Counted from the first letter of the stretch, positions 30,656-41,780 are shown. The stretch: 64,000 nucleotides of DNA from Sepiola atlantica (GCA_963556195.1 OY744544.1:43200484-43264483); one strand, 5' to 3'. The notes: generated from the letters alone by a model not told the origin. Made by a program: numbers and translations.

Positions 30656-31158
30656 TGACTTGCGATGACAGATCAGTTTCAGATGTCAGTATAAGTAACT
30701 GCAATAGATCAGATAAGATTTAAAGACGGCTAAGCCGATTCCATAGTTCATATTCGTATCCATTTCCTCATTTACCCCCCCCCCCTAGTTTGTGTGTGAT
30801 GAAGTGAAAATATTTTAAGAAGTCAAACCAGACCTAGACCACTTATAACCTAGATTTCCGCCCCTCCTCCTCCTTACACATAATCTGATTAACAACAAAG
30901 AATGGCTAAATATACATCAGTATGTAAAAAAGGAAAGAGAAAAATATAAATTGATTCAGGTCTTAATACTCCTCTGCCAATAAATAAAGGTTTTGCCAAA
31001 AGGAATTCCCTTGAAATGAATGACTGACTGATCTCCAAGCCTTCCCTGCCAGGAAAATCAGGCAGAGTGAAGACATCTTAAAAATGGCGGGTTGTGCACC
31101 ATTGTAAACGATTTCTATACGTTTACTAGTCTCTCTCTACTCTCTTTATTTCCATGGA

Positions 31159-31365
31159 GGCAAAAGTGTAAAAATCTTTCCTCCCCAGTTGCCTGGGGTA
31201 AAAGCTGTCTCATCCCAGTCTCCCTTATGCCCCATTGTCTTCCCGCTCGCTCCCTTAATCCCCCCTCTCCATGCCTCCCCCCCCACCCACCCGTAGGCAA
31301 AAGTGTAACTAACAATCTTGCTCTTCCCCGGTTGCCCGGGGCAAAAGCTGTCTCTTCTCCTGTCG
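31159..31365. repeat. 137-bp imperfect tandem duplication
   Basis: GGCAAAAGTGTAA...AATCTT(G/T)C, CCCCAGTTGCCTGGGGTAAA and AGCTGTCTC recur at an offset of about 137 bp. C-rich DNA here makes a Pro/Ser-rich open frame (31092-31472) that is probably not a gene. Confidence 0.7.
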
Positions 31366-31559
31366 CCTCCTCGTCCTCCCCCGAGAGTCAACTGGAATCG
31401 AACCATAAACCTTGCGGTCTTGGACCTTCGTCGAAAACCTCAGAAGAGAGTATAAAATCTCCCGAAAAATAGGTCACTTAAACAAAGTCTAAAGCTAGCA
31501 TGTGTTTTATGCATGCATATGCAGATCGTACTATCCATCAGAAAGTGACCAAATTTAGA

Positions 31560-32965
31560 GACCCCCATCACACGTTTTCAAATTTTTTCTGTGTATAATT
31601 ACCTAATATGTCCCTAGAGAATTCCGTTTGTTTTCGGAATTTTTTTAAGATAATTTAGATTTTAAAGGGGGCTCAGTTTCCTATATAAATTTATAACCAT
31701 CACCAATTTGACCTTTTTCTTTTTTTTCTTTTTTTTTTTACAACGGTAACCATTTTTTTGAGGGGGGAGGTAGATTTCTTTCAGTTTTTTGGGGTGGGGG
31801 AGAATTTCTTGACCAATAGTTGTATTCCGAAATTTTATGGAGTGGGGTTGGGAATATTAGCCAATTTTTACTTTTTTACTTTACCCTCGAGTTTCAGAGA
31901 TGAATTCTAGCCGCCTGTATCAATTGACCACTGACACAGCACCTACCATTCAATTTCTCAAAGACCATAGATTGGTGTTTGTCTAACGCACCTGCTCAAA
32001 ATATAATGCTCTAATGCGTGAGACCAATGATGTGCAAAGAACTGATTGGATAAGATGGAGGTGCTCACAACATTCATGTAGAAAAAAGGTCTCAATGTGA
32101 CAGGGGACGTTTTTTGAAAATACGAAATTGCCATTGCAAAAAAAATGTTGACTTCTTGTACATGTATTCTTACAATTTTGGTATATGTAAAGATCTGATA
32201 CGCGAGATGTTCATGATGAATTTTATTCGGAACATATATGGCGAATACTTTGTTGCTCATCCGCAAATAATTGGAAGTGTGGGTATACAGTAGAAATTGA
32301 CAAGTTTCGTCAGACGAAAACCTAATTTTGCCCATTATTTGCGAACTCAATGGGTTTTTGGTGGTAGAGACGCGACCACAAATGACTGTTTGCTTGTGCC
32401 TGTCAAACAACGAGATGCAGAAACCTTGCTTCTGTTTATGCAACAATACATTCTGCCTAGTACTACCATAGTGTCAGATTTGTGGCATGCCTACAGAATG
32501 ATTGGGTCGCATGGGTACACCCATTTAACAGTGAACATTCCTTGAACTCTGTTGATCCTTTGACACACACCACCACTAACCATATATTCCTAGTAGAATT
32601 CATGTCGAAAGAAGTTTGGACATGATCCATTGGAATTTCTTTTTCAACAGATTCGCGAATTCTACCAAATTTAAAATTTAAACTTTGTAAAAAAAATAAA
32701 ATAAAAACATTCATTTGTGACCCTTGTAAAAAAAATAAATAATAAATAAATTTCAATTCTACCCGGTTTGTTTAACCTTTGTAAAAAAAAAAGAAAAAGT
32801 TATTTCTATATCTTGTTAATAAATAAATAAAAAATAAATATCTTTTTTAGATTTGGTTAAATTTTTTTTTTCTAAAAAACAAATGGTCGTGGCCATAAAG
32901 TGGGTGATCAGTTTACATTAAATTTATGATGGAAACTAATCCTCTTTTGTAAAATCTAAATTTTG

Positions 32966-32996
<31 letters not shown>

Positions 32997-33055
32997 GAAT
33001 TTTCTAGCAACATAATAGGTAATTGTACACAGAAAATCAAAAAATGCGGTCCGTA
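31560..33055 (+). mobile_element. Merlin-like DNA transposon, decayed
   Basis: Inverted repeats of about 135 bp bound it. The left arm (31560-31693) contains TTTTCTGTGTATAATTACCT and AATTTAGATTTTA; the right arm (32919-33055) contains their complements. The transposase remnant sits between them in plus orientation. At 1.5 kb the size suits Merlin elements, which are relatives of bacterial IS1016/IS1595. A poly(A) of about 28 bp (32966-32993) interrupts the right arm. The outermost bases and any target duplication are not resolved. Confidence 0.8.
31925..32650 (+). pseudogene. Merlin (IS1016/ISXO2-like DDE) transposase remnant
   Basis: Homology is spread over the frames. Near 31935 it reads TAPTIQFLKDHRLVF; near 32030-32105, NDVQRTDWIRWRCSQHSCRK and GTFFENTKLPLQK; near 32225-32290, NFIRNIYGEYFVAHPQIIGS and, in another frame, VEIDKF, the region of the first catalytic acid. 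Positions 32300-32542 are open for 82 codons: RRKPNFAHYLRTQWVFGGRD, NDCLLVPVKQRDAETLL and TTIVSDLWHAYRMIGSHGYT, where VSD holds the second catalytic acid. A shift follows, then NEHSLNSVDPLTH and FMSKEVW-type codons near 32610 where the E-containing STW..VKR motif is expected. At least four frameshifts make it dead. Confidence 0.85.
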
Positions 33056-33099
33056 AAAAAGATTAAAAAAATGGAGTTGTGATAAATAACAAACAAGCA

Positions 33100-33365
33100 C
33101 CAATTTCTTAAATTGGAAAGTTCAAAAAACAGAAAAAGAACGTATCAATCGGTATAAAACGAAGAAAGGAAAATAACAAAACGTCTAGTTATGGAAATAG
33201 AGTGAAGGATTTCTTCCCGAATTAAATTTAGACTGCAGGGGTGGGGGGTCTGACTTGCTATTTGTTTTCTCCCTTTCCCTAAACACTTGAAATAATTTCA
33301 TCTTGCAATTTTTTTTTTTTTTTTTACTTGCTTTTGCGTGACGGGATATATATATAAATAAAATA
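33100..33365 (+). repeat. Dispersed repeat 'F', partial
   Basis: ATTGGAAAGTTCAAAAAACA, GTATCAATCGGTATAAAACG, TTATGGAAATAGAGTGAAGG and TCTGACTTGCTATTTGTTTT match 14560-14760. A 20-bp T-run follows. 33366-34095 holds no recognised feature beyond a small A-run. Confidence 0.75.
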
Positions 33366-34099
33366 GATCTGAGGTAAACTTTATGACATGATCATTTGTT
33401 TATGCTCCAACAATTCAACATAACAGTTTGTGTATGATCGTTGATCAACATTATTGTAAACATCTAACACCTAGTGTGTGTGATAGTGCTCTGCTATTTC
33501 TACATATGGGATAGATGAACACTATCCCTGTGACAGGGTCACAGGTAAAATAAGCCTGGGCCTGGTGTCACCACGTACACTAACAAAACCATGAAAAAAA
33601 ATAACACCAAACAAATATGAAAGCCATGGGACTCAGAAGAAAGACCTGAGAGTTATGATTGTCAGGGGGCTTCCTTGATAGCCAATATGGGGGACCTGGT
33701 TGGCATCCTGTGAATGTTGGCCCTTTTTATTTCACGTAACAGAATACAACAGACTAAATAGGTAAATAAATATGATCAGCACAAACTAAAGACCATGCAG
33801 TAAAAAAGAAATGAACCATAAAGCTAAAAAAAGCTAGTAATGGAGTGCTAAAAGCAACCTCCACATAAAAAGGATCTTTTGCACATATAGAACATAATCC
33901 CGATGCCATCGATTTTACAAACAATATATGAAGAGTTTGAATGCAAAAGGCAATAATAAATCTAATTTCTGCAAATTGAGAATTGAGAGAGAAAAAAAAA
34001 AAAGATGAATATTTAAAATCTAGAATTTGACTGTAAAACCTTATTTTAATTGAAAATGAGACAATTGGGTGTTGTAGAGCGTGATAAAAGACAAAACTG

Positions 34100-34400
34100 T
34101 TTTTTTTTATACTAATGTGTCACCACTTACCAAGGCCAACAGTCATTCGAGGATAAGCGTTAATAAGATTGTCAGCTGGACTATGAAAAAAAAACAAAAA
34201 CAAAAAAAACACGAAGTACTAACCACGAAAATAATGATAGAGTACAGAAAGACTTGCAGCATTTGTTCTGTGAGAGAGAAGTTGTAGGAAAGCAAAGACA
34301 TCATCCTTACTAGGTTGTGAAGTCGATTCTGTACTCTGTCAAGGCAAGAAAGAGTGCTCTGAGCGGCACCTCCCCAGATGTGGGTGCAACACTTCATCAT
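34100..34400 (-). pseudogene. CR1/jockey-like LINE C-terminus and 3' end
   Basis: The minus-strand frame 34400-34143 reads MMKCCTHIWGGAAQSTLSCL, DRVQNRLHNLV and YNFSLTEQMLQVFLYS. After an A-rich interruption the 3' UTR CTTATCCTCGAATGACTGTT then GGCCTTGGTAAGTGGTGAC follows at 34170-34125, as at 20380 and 57900. The middle of the C-terminus is deleted. Confidence 0.75.
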
Positions 34401-34475
34401 AAGACGTTATTTTGAAAATGGTGTTTATCGCATTTTAAACTTTTCCTAAGATGGATTAAGAATAGGTTTTGCACT

Positions 34476-34860
34476 GCCTGCCAAGCTTCAACCCATGTCG
34501 CATCACCGCAGAGTTGCATCCCTGTGCTTGTTTTACAAGTACTTCCACGGAATGTGCTCCAATGAACTTACTGTAATTGTACCCCCCTCAACATAAATAC
34601 CCCCGACCCACCCGATTAGCTGCAATATCCTACCCCTTCACTCTAGATACCGGAAAGTTCTCTACTCTAATAACTTCTTTCCTCAGCTTGCTTTTCAAAT
34701 TCCCTCTCTGCTCTTCCAAGCGTACCAACATGCAGAAATTTAAATGTAATGTAAATAAACATCTTGCTTCCCAATTCCCCACCCAGGTTGCCCCCACTAT
34801 AAATCTGGTCCAGTAGGCCCTTATGTTTTAGTAGCAATAATTTTTTAATCAAAAAAAGCA
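34476..34860 (+). pseudogene. CR1/jockey-like LINE 3' end
   Basis: It encodes HHRRVASLCLFYKYFHGMCS then NELT, the continuation of the LINE C-terminus, followed by shifted pieces (FSTLITSFLS, NMQKFKCNVNKHL) and an A/T-rich end. Together with the minus-strand fragment just before it, this gives two head-to-head pieces of the same family. Confidence 0.8.
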
Positions 34861-35249
34861 TGAAACAGATCTATTACAGTTCGGATCCGGTTCATGCTTT
34901 CCTTACATTATAATGATGAGAAAAAAAATGGGGGAATGCTTTCAAGGACACATTAGTGTCATGTGTTCGAATTAAACAAATGCATTTTTTTCTTTTTGTT
35001 GACCAAGACAAAAAAAGATAAGCTGGTTTAATTTATATTAGTAACAAACAAAACAAAAAACATGACGTTATTTAAAAATACAAAATGTTCGCGAAAGTCA
35101 CGAGTCAATCAAATACGGAAGCGACAAGAATGGCTTTAGTGTAGAAAGCAATCACTCGCAAGAGAGAGTTCATCAGATGCTTCTAGACGAAAGAGAAAGA
35201 GTATGCAATCAACAAAAAAACTGATTAAACAAGAACATAAGTCAGGCGT

Positions 35250-35534
35250 GATACTCTGCCTGACAATGTAAGGATGGGCCCAAAGTCTTAGCTGGGCCTT
35301 TACTTCTCCATATTGTATGAAGTATTCCCAAAGTTATGCCATGGAAACTTTGATAACTCAAAAAACTATTTACTTGATCAGGCTAAAATTTTTCATAGTT
35401 GTTACTGTTATCAAACAGCATCAGATCCGTATGTTAAATTACGATAAAGTTAATAAAAAACGGCAAAGCTAAAGGAATAAAACAAAAACGAAATTTAAAA
35501 AATTCCCCGGACAATGCCGGGTAGGTACAGCTAG
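35250..35534 (+). mobile_element. Helitron-like element, 3' end at CTAG
   Basis: The cleanest terminus: CCCGG, ACAATG, CCGGG (35506-35521), nine bases, CTAG (35531-35534), then T. The upstream 280 bp include CATGGAAACTTTGATAACTC and no coding frame. The 5' end is undefined. Confidence 0.6.
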
Positions 35535-35995
35535 TATATATATACATTAGTTTATTTTATAATGAATGGGGAATGCAGGGTGATCAAGTTTAATGTCTGG
35601 TTAGTGGAATTAAACATTCAGTATTATTGATGAATAACGATAATGTTCTACTATCAAATTACTTTCGTCTAGGCATTAAATTGAAAACACAGGAAAAAAC
35701 CGTGTGACTCATGGCTTGTTAAAACTTCTACATCCAGGTGGAGGGGGAGGGGGTCAGATGAGTAATTTCCATCCCTACCGGTCTATTTAAAATTTTATTC
35801 CACTCATACCATTCAACCTCCTTAAAAAACATAATTACATAAAGATCCTGGTGAAGTTAAACCTGCAGTATTATCATATCTGTAAATTTTCAATGGCGAA
35901 AATCAGTGACAGAAATAAAAAGGCGGAGGTGGGAGCAAACATAACCCAGCCCGGAAAAGGGAAGTCATTACCTACCAAAACACTTAGGTTTCAAA
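35535..35995. other. Unassigned stretch
   Basis: Nothing recognised; contains a short GA/GGGGG-rich phrase at 35738. Confidence 0.3.
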
Positions 35996-35999
35996 AGTT

Positions 36000-36240
36000 T
36001 AGTATATGACCATGCCATTCTTTACTTTTTCTTTGCATGTCTTCGAAGTGTGCGATCATACGATAGTTTCACACTTTTTTACGCTGTCCTTTGCATTTTT
36101 GTTGTACTCTGCGAGATCTTTCAAGTTGGGCAGTGTTGCATCGTATGGTCTTCCTCTCCATATTCACAAATGGTTGGGTCTATTTTGTAGCCCCATCTGC
36201 CCATAGCAGCTTTTGATTCCCAGGTTCAATTGGACCCAGG
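36000..36240 (-). pseudogene. LINE ORF2 C-terminal fragment (ECG...H type)
   Basis: Reverse complement of the same region as 16790-17030: its antisense frame (36006-36206) matches the antisense frame of that copy (SARSFKL). Sense codons for NHTICEYGEE-like sequence lie at about 36165-36140. Dead fragment. Confidence 0.65.
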
Positions 36241-36781
36241 GTACTTCTCTAACTCTGGTTTCCAGCCATAGTTTGGTATCTTCTATGCAACTAAGGACCA
36301 GATGTGGAAGTCTATTTAAAAATGCTTGAATTTCAGATATCTAAAAATTATCAAATTAAATTTATTGAATTTAATTGACTCTTTTAATATTACATAACAA
36401 TAAAATTAATAAATTACTTTTTCATTAATTTTGTAGTATAAAAAATTTACATTTGCTTTTTGAATTATGTTGAATGTTAGTTTAGTTTACCATTAAAAAC
36501 TATAAAATGTATTTTTTAATGGTGAACTAACTTAAAAAATTTAAATACCTTTTAGAAAGACAGACAGAAATTGATTGGACATTTATCAAGAGACTATCAA
36601 GAAGACAAAGCATTGAATGAGGAACACTATGTCCTTCTGTCCTCAGCCCATAACACAATATACTTTTTTTATTCTTATTTTTTTTACAGTTTATAATATT
36701 CATTTTTTGGAGTGCTGCCCAAGGATGTACTCAGCATTGATTTGATGAGAGGAGGTGTAATTACAGTGACCTTTATTTAGC

Positions 36782-37440
36782 AAAGAAAATTCTATTTCAA
36801 ACTTAAGCGCGACAAACCACAGAAAATGCTATTTCAAAATTAAGCGCAACAAACCACAGAAAATGCTATTTCAAAATTAAGCGCGACAAACCACAGAAAA
36901 TGCTATTTCAAAATTAAGCGCAACAAACCACAGAAAATGCTATTTCAAAATTAAGCGCGACAAACCACAGAAAATGTTATTTCAAACTTAAGTACAACAA
37001 ACCACAGAAAATGTTATTTCAAACTTAAGTACAACAAACCACATAAAATGATATTTCAAACTTAAGCGCGACAAACCACAGAAAATGTTATTTCAAACTT
37101 AAGTACAACAAACCACAGAAAATGTTATTTCAAACTTAAGTACAACAAACCACATAAAATGATATTTCAAAATTAAGCGCAACAAACCACAGAAAATGTT
37201 ATTTCAAAATTAAGTACAACAAACCACAGAAAATGTTATTTCAAACTTAAGTACAACAAACCACATAAAATGATATTTCAAAATTAAGCGCAACAAACCA
37301 CAGAAAATGTTATTTCAAAATTAAGTACAACAAACCACAGAAAATGTTATTTCAAACTTAAGTACAACAAACCACAGAAAATGATATTTCAAAATTAAGC
37401 GCAACAAACCACAGAAAATGTTATTTCAAACTTAAACCTG
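36782..37440. repeat. 37-bp minisatellite, ~18 units, 111-bp higher-order period
   Basis: The unit is AAAATGCTATTTCAAAATTA then AGCGCAACAAACCACAG. Variants (GCGCGAC, GCGCAAC, GTACAAC) follow a pattern: the CATAAAATGATA variant occurs at 37042, 37153 and 37264, exactly 111 bp (3 units) apart, and a GAAAATGATA form lies 111 bp later at 37375. A stray unit lies at about 37498-37545. Direct repeats without spacers exclude a CRISPR array. Confidence 0.95.
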
Positions 37441-37545
37441 ACAGACGGACAGAGTGCTCTTATAGATATGCTTGGTCCCATCTAAAATAAGACGTTTGGC
37501 AATGAAAATTCTATTTAAAACGTAAACAAGACAGACTGACCGAGC

Positions 37546-38145
37546 CCCTCAGAAAAATGTTAGGACGTATATAAAAACCAGAGAGAAATGGCTGAGTCAT
37601 GAGACATTTTATGTTTACATTAAAAAGTTTATTCAATACCTGTGCAATTAAGTTGAGAATGATTGACAACCATTACACTCTGCAGGACAAAGCATCTTTG
37701 TCTTAATCTGGGTACAGATCTGAGCTAAGTTGCATGAGTGGACAGTTGTTGCACATGCTGCAAGCACAGGAGGTGAGAAGGGGGTAGTCGAGTGTCGACC
37801 ATATTTATAAAATGCACTTCAGACTCAAATGTTTTCAGCCGACTCCTCGCAGGTGAGGAGTCAGCAACTTGTGCAGGAGTACAAAGTCTGTTTTTTTTTA
37901 AAACGTGATATTTTAGCATCTATTATTTTTCTATTATTGTTAGTTTTGCATGAACCCAGAGAAAAGTAGTTTATTGACGAGTTATAAAAGCAGCAAGTCA
38001 GCAGCAAATATAAATACCATCTTTGACAAAAGACTGTAAACTGACAAAAGCCAAGACGTTCTCTGCCATCACGACTTTCTAGACAAATGTTCTATAGATT
38101 TCGTTTTTAGATTTTTTATTTCACAAGCAAATTCCCGCCAGTGAA
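37546..38145. other. Unassigned stretch
   Basis: Contains a small inverted motif GACTCCTCGCAGGTGAGGAGTC at 37843-37864 but no recognised gene. Confidence 0.3.
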
Positions 38146-38149
38146 TCAA

Positions 38150-38471
38150 GGCTTTAACAGTTGCATCAGTAAAGATTTATTGATTTGTCAAATAGAGCTA
38201 TAGAGTCAGTAGAAGTAAAGTGGTCGACCATAGTTGAGGGTGACCCAATGGCTCACTTTTCAGTAGTTACTACACCAAGATGTAGGGGAGGGCGCCACTC
38301 CTTTCACAGGATTACTCCACTTACCTTTGATCTACATCTTATAATGCCGAGTGTTTACCAAGAGACATCAAGTACCATTTTTTAAGTTGTTGGCATGACT
38401 TGACCAAGGATTGAACACCGGTCTCCCAGTCCATTAGCAAACACTAACCATTATGCCAAATGGGCTGGTTG
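38150..38471 (-). mobile_element. tRNA-derived SINE
   Basis: On the minus strand the head (38471-38397) reads CCCATTTGGCATAATGGTTA, a good A box, then GGTGTTCAATCC, a good B box, about 34 nt apart within a 73-nt tRNA-like block. A roughly 240-bp body follows (CTCTTGGTAAACACTCGGCA and on) to about 38150, ending near TTTGACAAATCAATAAATCT. Pol III promoter boxes plus a body of this length fit a tRNA SINE. The source tRNA is not clear, and no second copy is in the window. Confidence 0.65.
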
Positions 38472-38624
38472 AGAAAGGTTTATTTGACTTGATCTTCATT
38501 CTAAATAACTGACAAGTGGGGGAGACAGAAATAAAGAGATTGATAATCACCGCTTAATTATTTTTTGACAGCCCTTTTTTATCACTTTACACGTGCACGT
38601 GTTGCATGCTACCTAACTGGCACC

Positions 38625-38815
38625 CGTCCTCTCTCTCTCTAAACATAATATTTGGGAAGGGGCAGGAGGGGGGGGGGGTGCTCAAGACCCCTCACTTTTT
38701 GACTTGGACCCCCCACTTTACGGTCATCAATAATTAAGTTGATATGCATGTGTTAACCGCCCCCCCCACACTTTTTTAGGAGACCCCCCCCCCACTTTTA
38801 TAACTGTCCCGCCGG
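38625..38815. repeat. G- and C-run-rich low-complexity DNA
   Basis: Runs of 7-12 G and 7-9 C with the phrase ACCCCCCACTTT repeated (about 38707, 38764, 38785). Confidence 0.7.
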
Positions 38816-39126
38816 CCCTGGAAGACATTAAGTCTGATTCAACATTACAGCTTTAACAAATAAAAAGCGGGTGTTCACTTTTAAGCTTTACGATTTCGTT
38901 TTAAAATAGTGTTGGATATTGTGAGAGTAAACTCACTAGTATATAAAATGGTTAGTTGAGAATAACAGAAAACAAAAGGTCAGCCGAGAGCACGCAACAC
39001 ATGGATGTGAAAAATGATATGAGATGACAAAATATGATTAAACAATGATTCTCCCCCCCCCAACCAGACTTTTTAGTGATTTGGAATGAAGATCAAGTTG
39101 AATAAACCTCCCTTGTCTTCCATCAG

Positions 39127-39248
39127 CTTTGTCTCGGATTTAGTCCTTTTGAAAGTATAACTAAAGAGCTGTGATTTCAGGATGGCAAGCCCTCGGTCTA
39201 GAAGGATAACACAGGAACACGTACAAAGAGAACCTGCAGCTACCAAGG
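39127..39248 (+). other. Candidate host 5' coding exon
   Basis: A pyrimidine-rich CCTCCCTTGTCTTCCATCAG (39107-39126) is a strong 3' splice site. The 122-nt putative exon carries a short leader and ATG at 39182 with A at -3 and G at +4. It reads MASPRSRRITQEHVQREPAA then TK, and reaches GG|GTATGA, an acceptable donor, in phase 1 (67 coding nt). Unlike its surroundings it is not AT-rich, low-complexity or repeated in the window. No partner exon is recognised and the protein is not identified. The next candidate exon would lie beyond the 33-bp minisatellite, possibly outside the window. This is the best hint of a host gene but stays weak. Confidence 0.3.
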
Positions 39249-39560
39249 GTATGAATACAATTTGTGAACTTTAATGTCTCTGTAACGATGACGGCAATTC
39301 GTTTTTTTTTTCATGTATGACACAAGGTTGAAAAACAATAGGATTTTTAAAATTTGTTTTAATTTTCCCTCATTCTATTTGATTTCAATTAATAGTAAAT
39401 AATAAAAATAATAAATCAGCATGTATTTATGAGTTACGTTTAAGTGACACACACACACAATCTTGTTTTATAATTACAGAGAAGGGATGAATCCGTTCGT
39501 GGAAGTCGGATTTAACATTGTGGTCTTAAATAAAAAGCATACGTTCAATTTTACATGATA

Positions 39561-40660
39561 AGAAGCTAGTAATATTTTTTTTAATTTTTCAATAGGAGCT
39601 AGTAATATTTTTTTTAATTTTTAAATAGGAGCTAGTAATATTTTTTTTAATTTTTATATAGGAGCTAGTAATATTTTTTTTAATTTTTATATAGGAGCTA
39701 GTAATATTTTTTTTAATTTTTAAATAGGAGCTAGTAATATTTTTTTTAATTTTTAAATAGGAGCTAGTAATATTTTTTTTAATTTTTAAATAGGAGCTAG
39801 TAATATTTTTTTTAATTTTTAAATAGGAGCTAGTAATATTTTTTTCTAATTTTTAAATAGGAGCTAGTAATATTTTTTTCAAATTTTTAAATAGAAGCTA
39901 GTAATATTTTTTTCTAATTTTTAAATAGAAGCTAGTAATATTTTTTTTGATTTTTAAATAGAAGCTAGTAATATTTTTTTCTAATTTTTAAATACAAGCT
40001 AGTAATATTTTTTTCTAATTTTTAAATAGGAGCTAGTAATATTTTTTTTTATTTTTTAAATAGGAGCTAGTAATATTTTTTTCTAATTTTTAAATAGGAG
40101 CTAGTAATATTTTTTTCTAATTTTTAAATAGAAGCTAGTAATATTTTTTTCTAATTTTTAAATAGAAGCTAGTAATATTTTTTTAAATTTTTAAATAAGA
40201 GCTAGTAATATTTTTTTTAATTTTTAAATAGGAGCTAGTAATATTTTTTTCTAATTTTTAAATAAGAGCTAGTAATATTTTTTTTTTCTAATTTTTAAAT
40301 AGGAGCTAGTAATATTTTTTTCTAATTTTTAAATAGGAGCTAGTAATATTTTTTTCTAATTTTTAAATAGGAGCTAGTAATATTTTTTCTAATTTTTAAA
40401 TAGGAGCTAGTAATATTTTTTTTAATTTTTAAATAGGAGCTAGTAATATTTTTTTTAATTTTTAAATAGGAGCTAGTAATATTTTTTTCTAATTTTTCAA
40501 TAGGAGCTAGTAATATTTTTTTTTATTTTTCAATAGGAGCTAGTAATATTTTTTTTAATTTTTCAATAGGAGCTAGTAATATTTTTAATTTTTCAATAGG
40601 AGCTAGTAATATTTTTAATTTTTCAATAGGAGCTAGTAATATTTCTTTTTAATTTTTCAA
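39561..40660. repeat. 33-bp minisatellite, ~33 units
   Basis: Direct repeats of AGGAGCTAGTAATATTTTTT then TTAATTTTTAAAT. Variation is confined mainly to the T-run length, AGGAGC/AGAAGC and AAAT/CAAT. CAAT-type units lie at both ends and AAAT-type units in the middle, which shows growth from the interior. Shortened 29-bp units occur near 40570-40620. No spacers, so it is not a CRISPR array. Confidence 0.97.
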
Positions 40661-41560
40661 AAGGATTTTTAAAAATTCGTTTTAATTTTCACTTATTTTA
40701 TTGATTTCAATAAATATTCGATCAATAGAAAATAAGTAAAACAATATTAATTCAATGTGTAAATCACATAATGTGTGTTTTTTCTCGTGACTAAGTTTTA
40801 TTAGAATGTTAAAAAAAAACATTGTAAAATCTTTTTAGATGGATGAATAAGTTTCTGATTCTGCTTATTTCTACATTTGATGAACTTCTATGTTTACATC
40901 TTGCTCTGAGGTTCCGAAAAAAAGAATTTGTTTTCATAGTGAACTACCTGGATTTTTTTGTTTACCATACAGATTTTTTTTAACAATTATAAATCCGATG
41001 TTTTGGTTTGGGAAATATATATATATATATAAGTTCTATTTAATGCTATGTATTATACTTGTATTTTGTAATTGAAATTCGATCCCTCTGAGAATCATTT
41101 TGACCTATATAGATTCAGTTTATGTTGATATAATCTCTTATAATCTTATTAATATAAACATTACTGACACCCTAGTCAACATTGATGAAGGTGTACTGCA
41201 TCTCAACACGAACCAGTGTGCACCACTACGGCGACACCAAAACTTTCTTCGAAATACAATCCAGCGTGTATATGTTATCAACAACCCTGTTCAACTATGA
41301 GATTGAGTCGATTATGAAGATCAAATTGCAGAGGTTTTCAAGTGTGACGTCAGCAGATTCTTTTCACTGACAGACCGTGATTATAGATCAACTATTGGCA
41401 ATCGATACAGCAGCAGAAATGATCGATATAATTTACAAGAGCTTCCCCTTATTTATCTTTAGTCCTTACATTCCATGAGTGATGTTTCTGACAAAGAGGA
41501 AAGAATTGCTGGGATTTTTTTTAGTCGCTTGTTGTTTTGAGTGGTTGGTATGTGAAGATT
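40661..41560. other. Unassigned stretch with weak coding-like frames
   Basis: Frames at 41100-41300 and 41182-41370 overlap in different registers (e.g. MMKVYCISTRTSVHHYGDTK). GC content is slightly higher in 41160-41450. It is not recognised and could be a decayed LINE interior. Confidence 0.3.
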
Positions 41561-41690
41561 TTCAATCCTCTTATGATATTCATCATTTAACTGTCAATCT
41601 ATTTCATTAACGTTATCCGAGTATTTTTAGCCTTGATAAGTCATAATTCATTAGTTAAAAAAAAAAAAAATTTTTTAAATAAATAAAAAA
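41560..41690 (+). mobile_element. CR1/jockey-like LINE 3' UTR end
   Basis: TTCATTAACGTTATCCGAGT, TAGCCTTGATAAGTCATAAT and an A-rich tail match the end of the 20135-20405 copy. Very short 5'-truncated insertion. Confidence 0.6.
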
Positions 41691-41780
41691 AATAAAAATA
41701 ACCTTGTGTAATGAAAATACAGTTTAAATTACATTAAAATCTGGTGCAAAAGTTTCTGTCGGATTTTTTTTTACATATAA

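Noticed and set aside
31385..31450. tRNA-like B box GGTTCGATTCC on the minus strand
   Set aside because: The B box is perfect but no convincing A box or stems were found at the right distance.
31092..31472. 126-codon Pro/Ser-rich frame
   Set aside because: It spans a C-rich imperfect tandem duplication and has overlapping frames on the other strand; no domain.
36782..40660. CRISPR-like look of the 37-bp and 33-bp arrays
   Set aside because: Units are contiguous direct repeats without unique spacers, and the DNA is animal.
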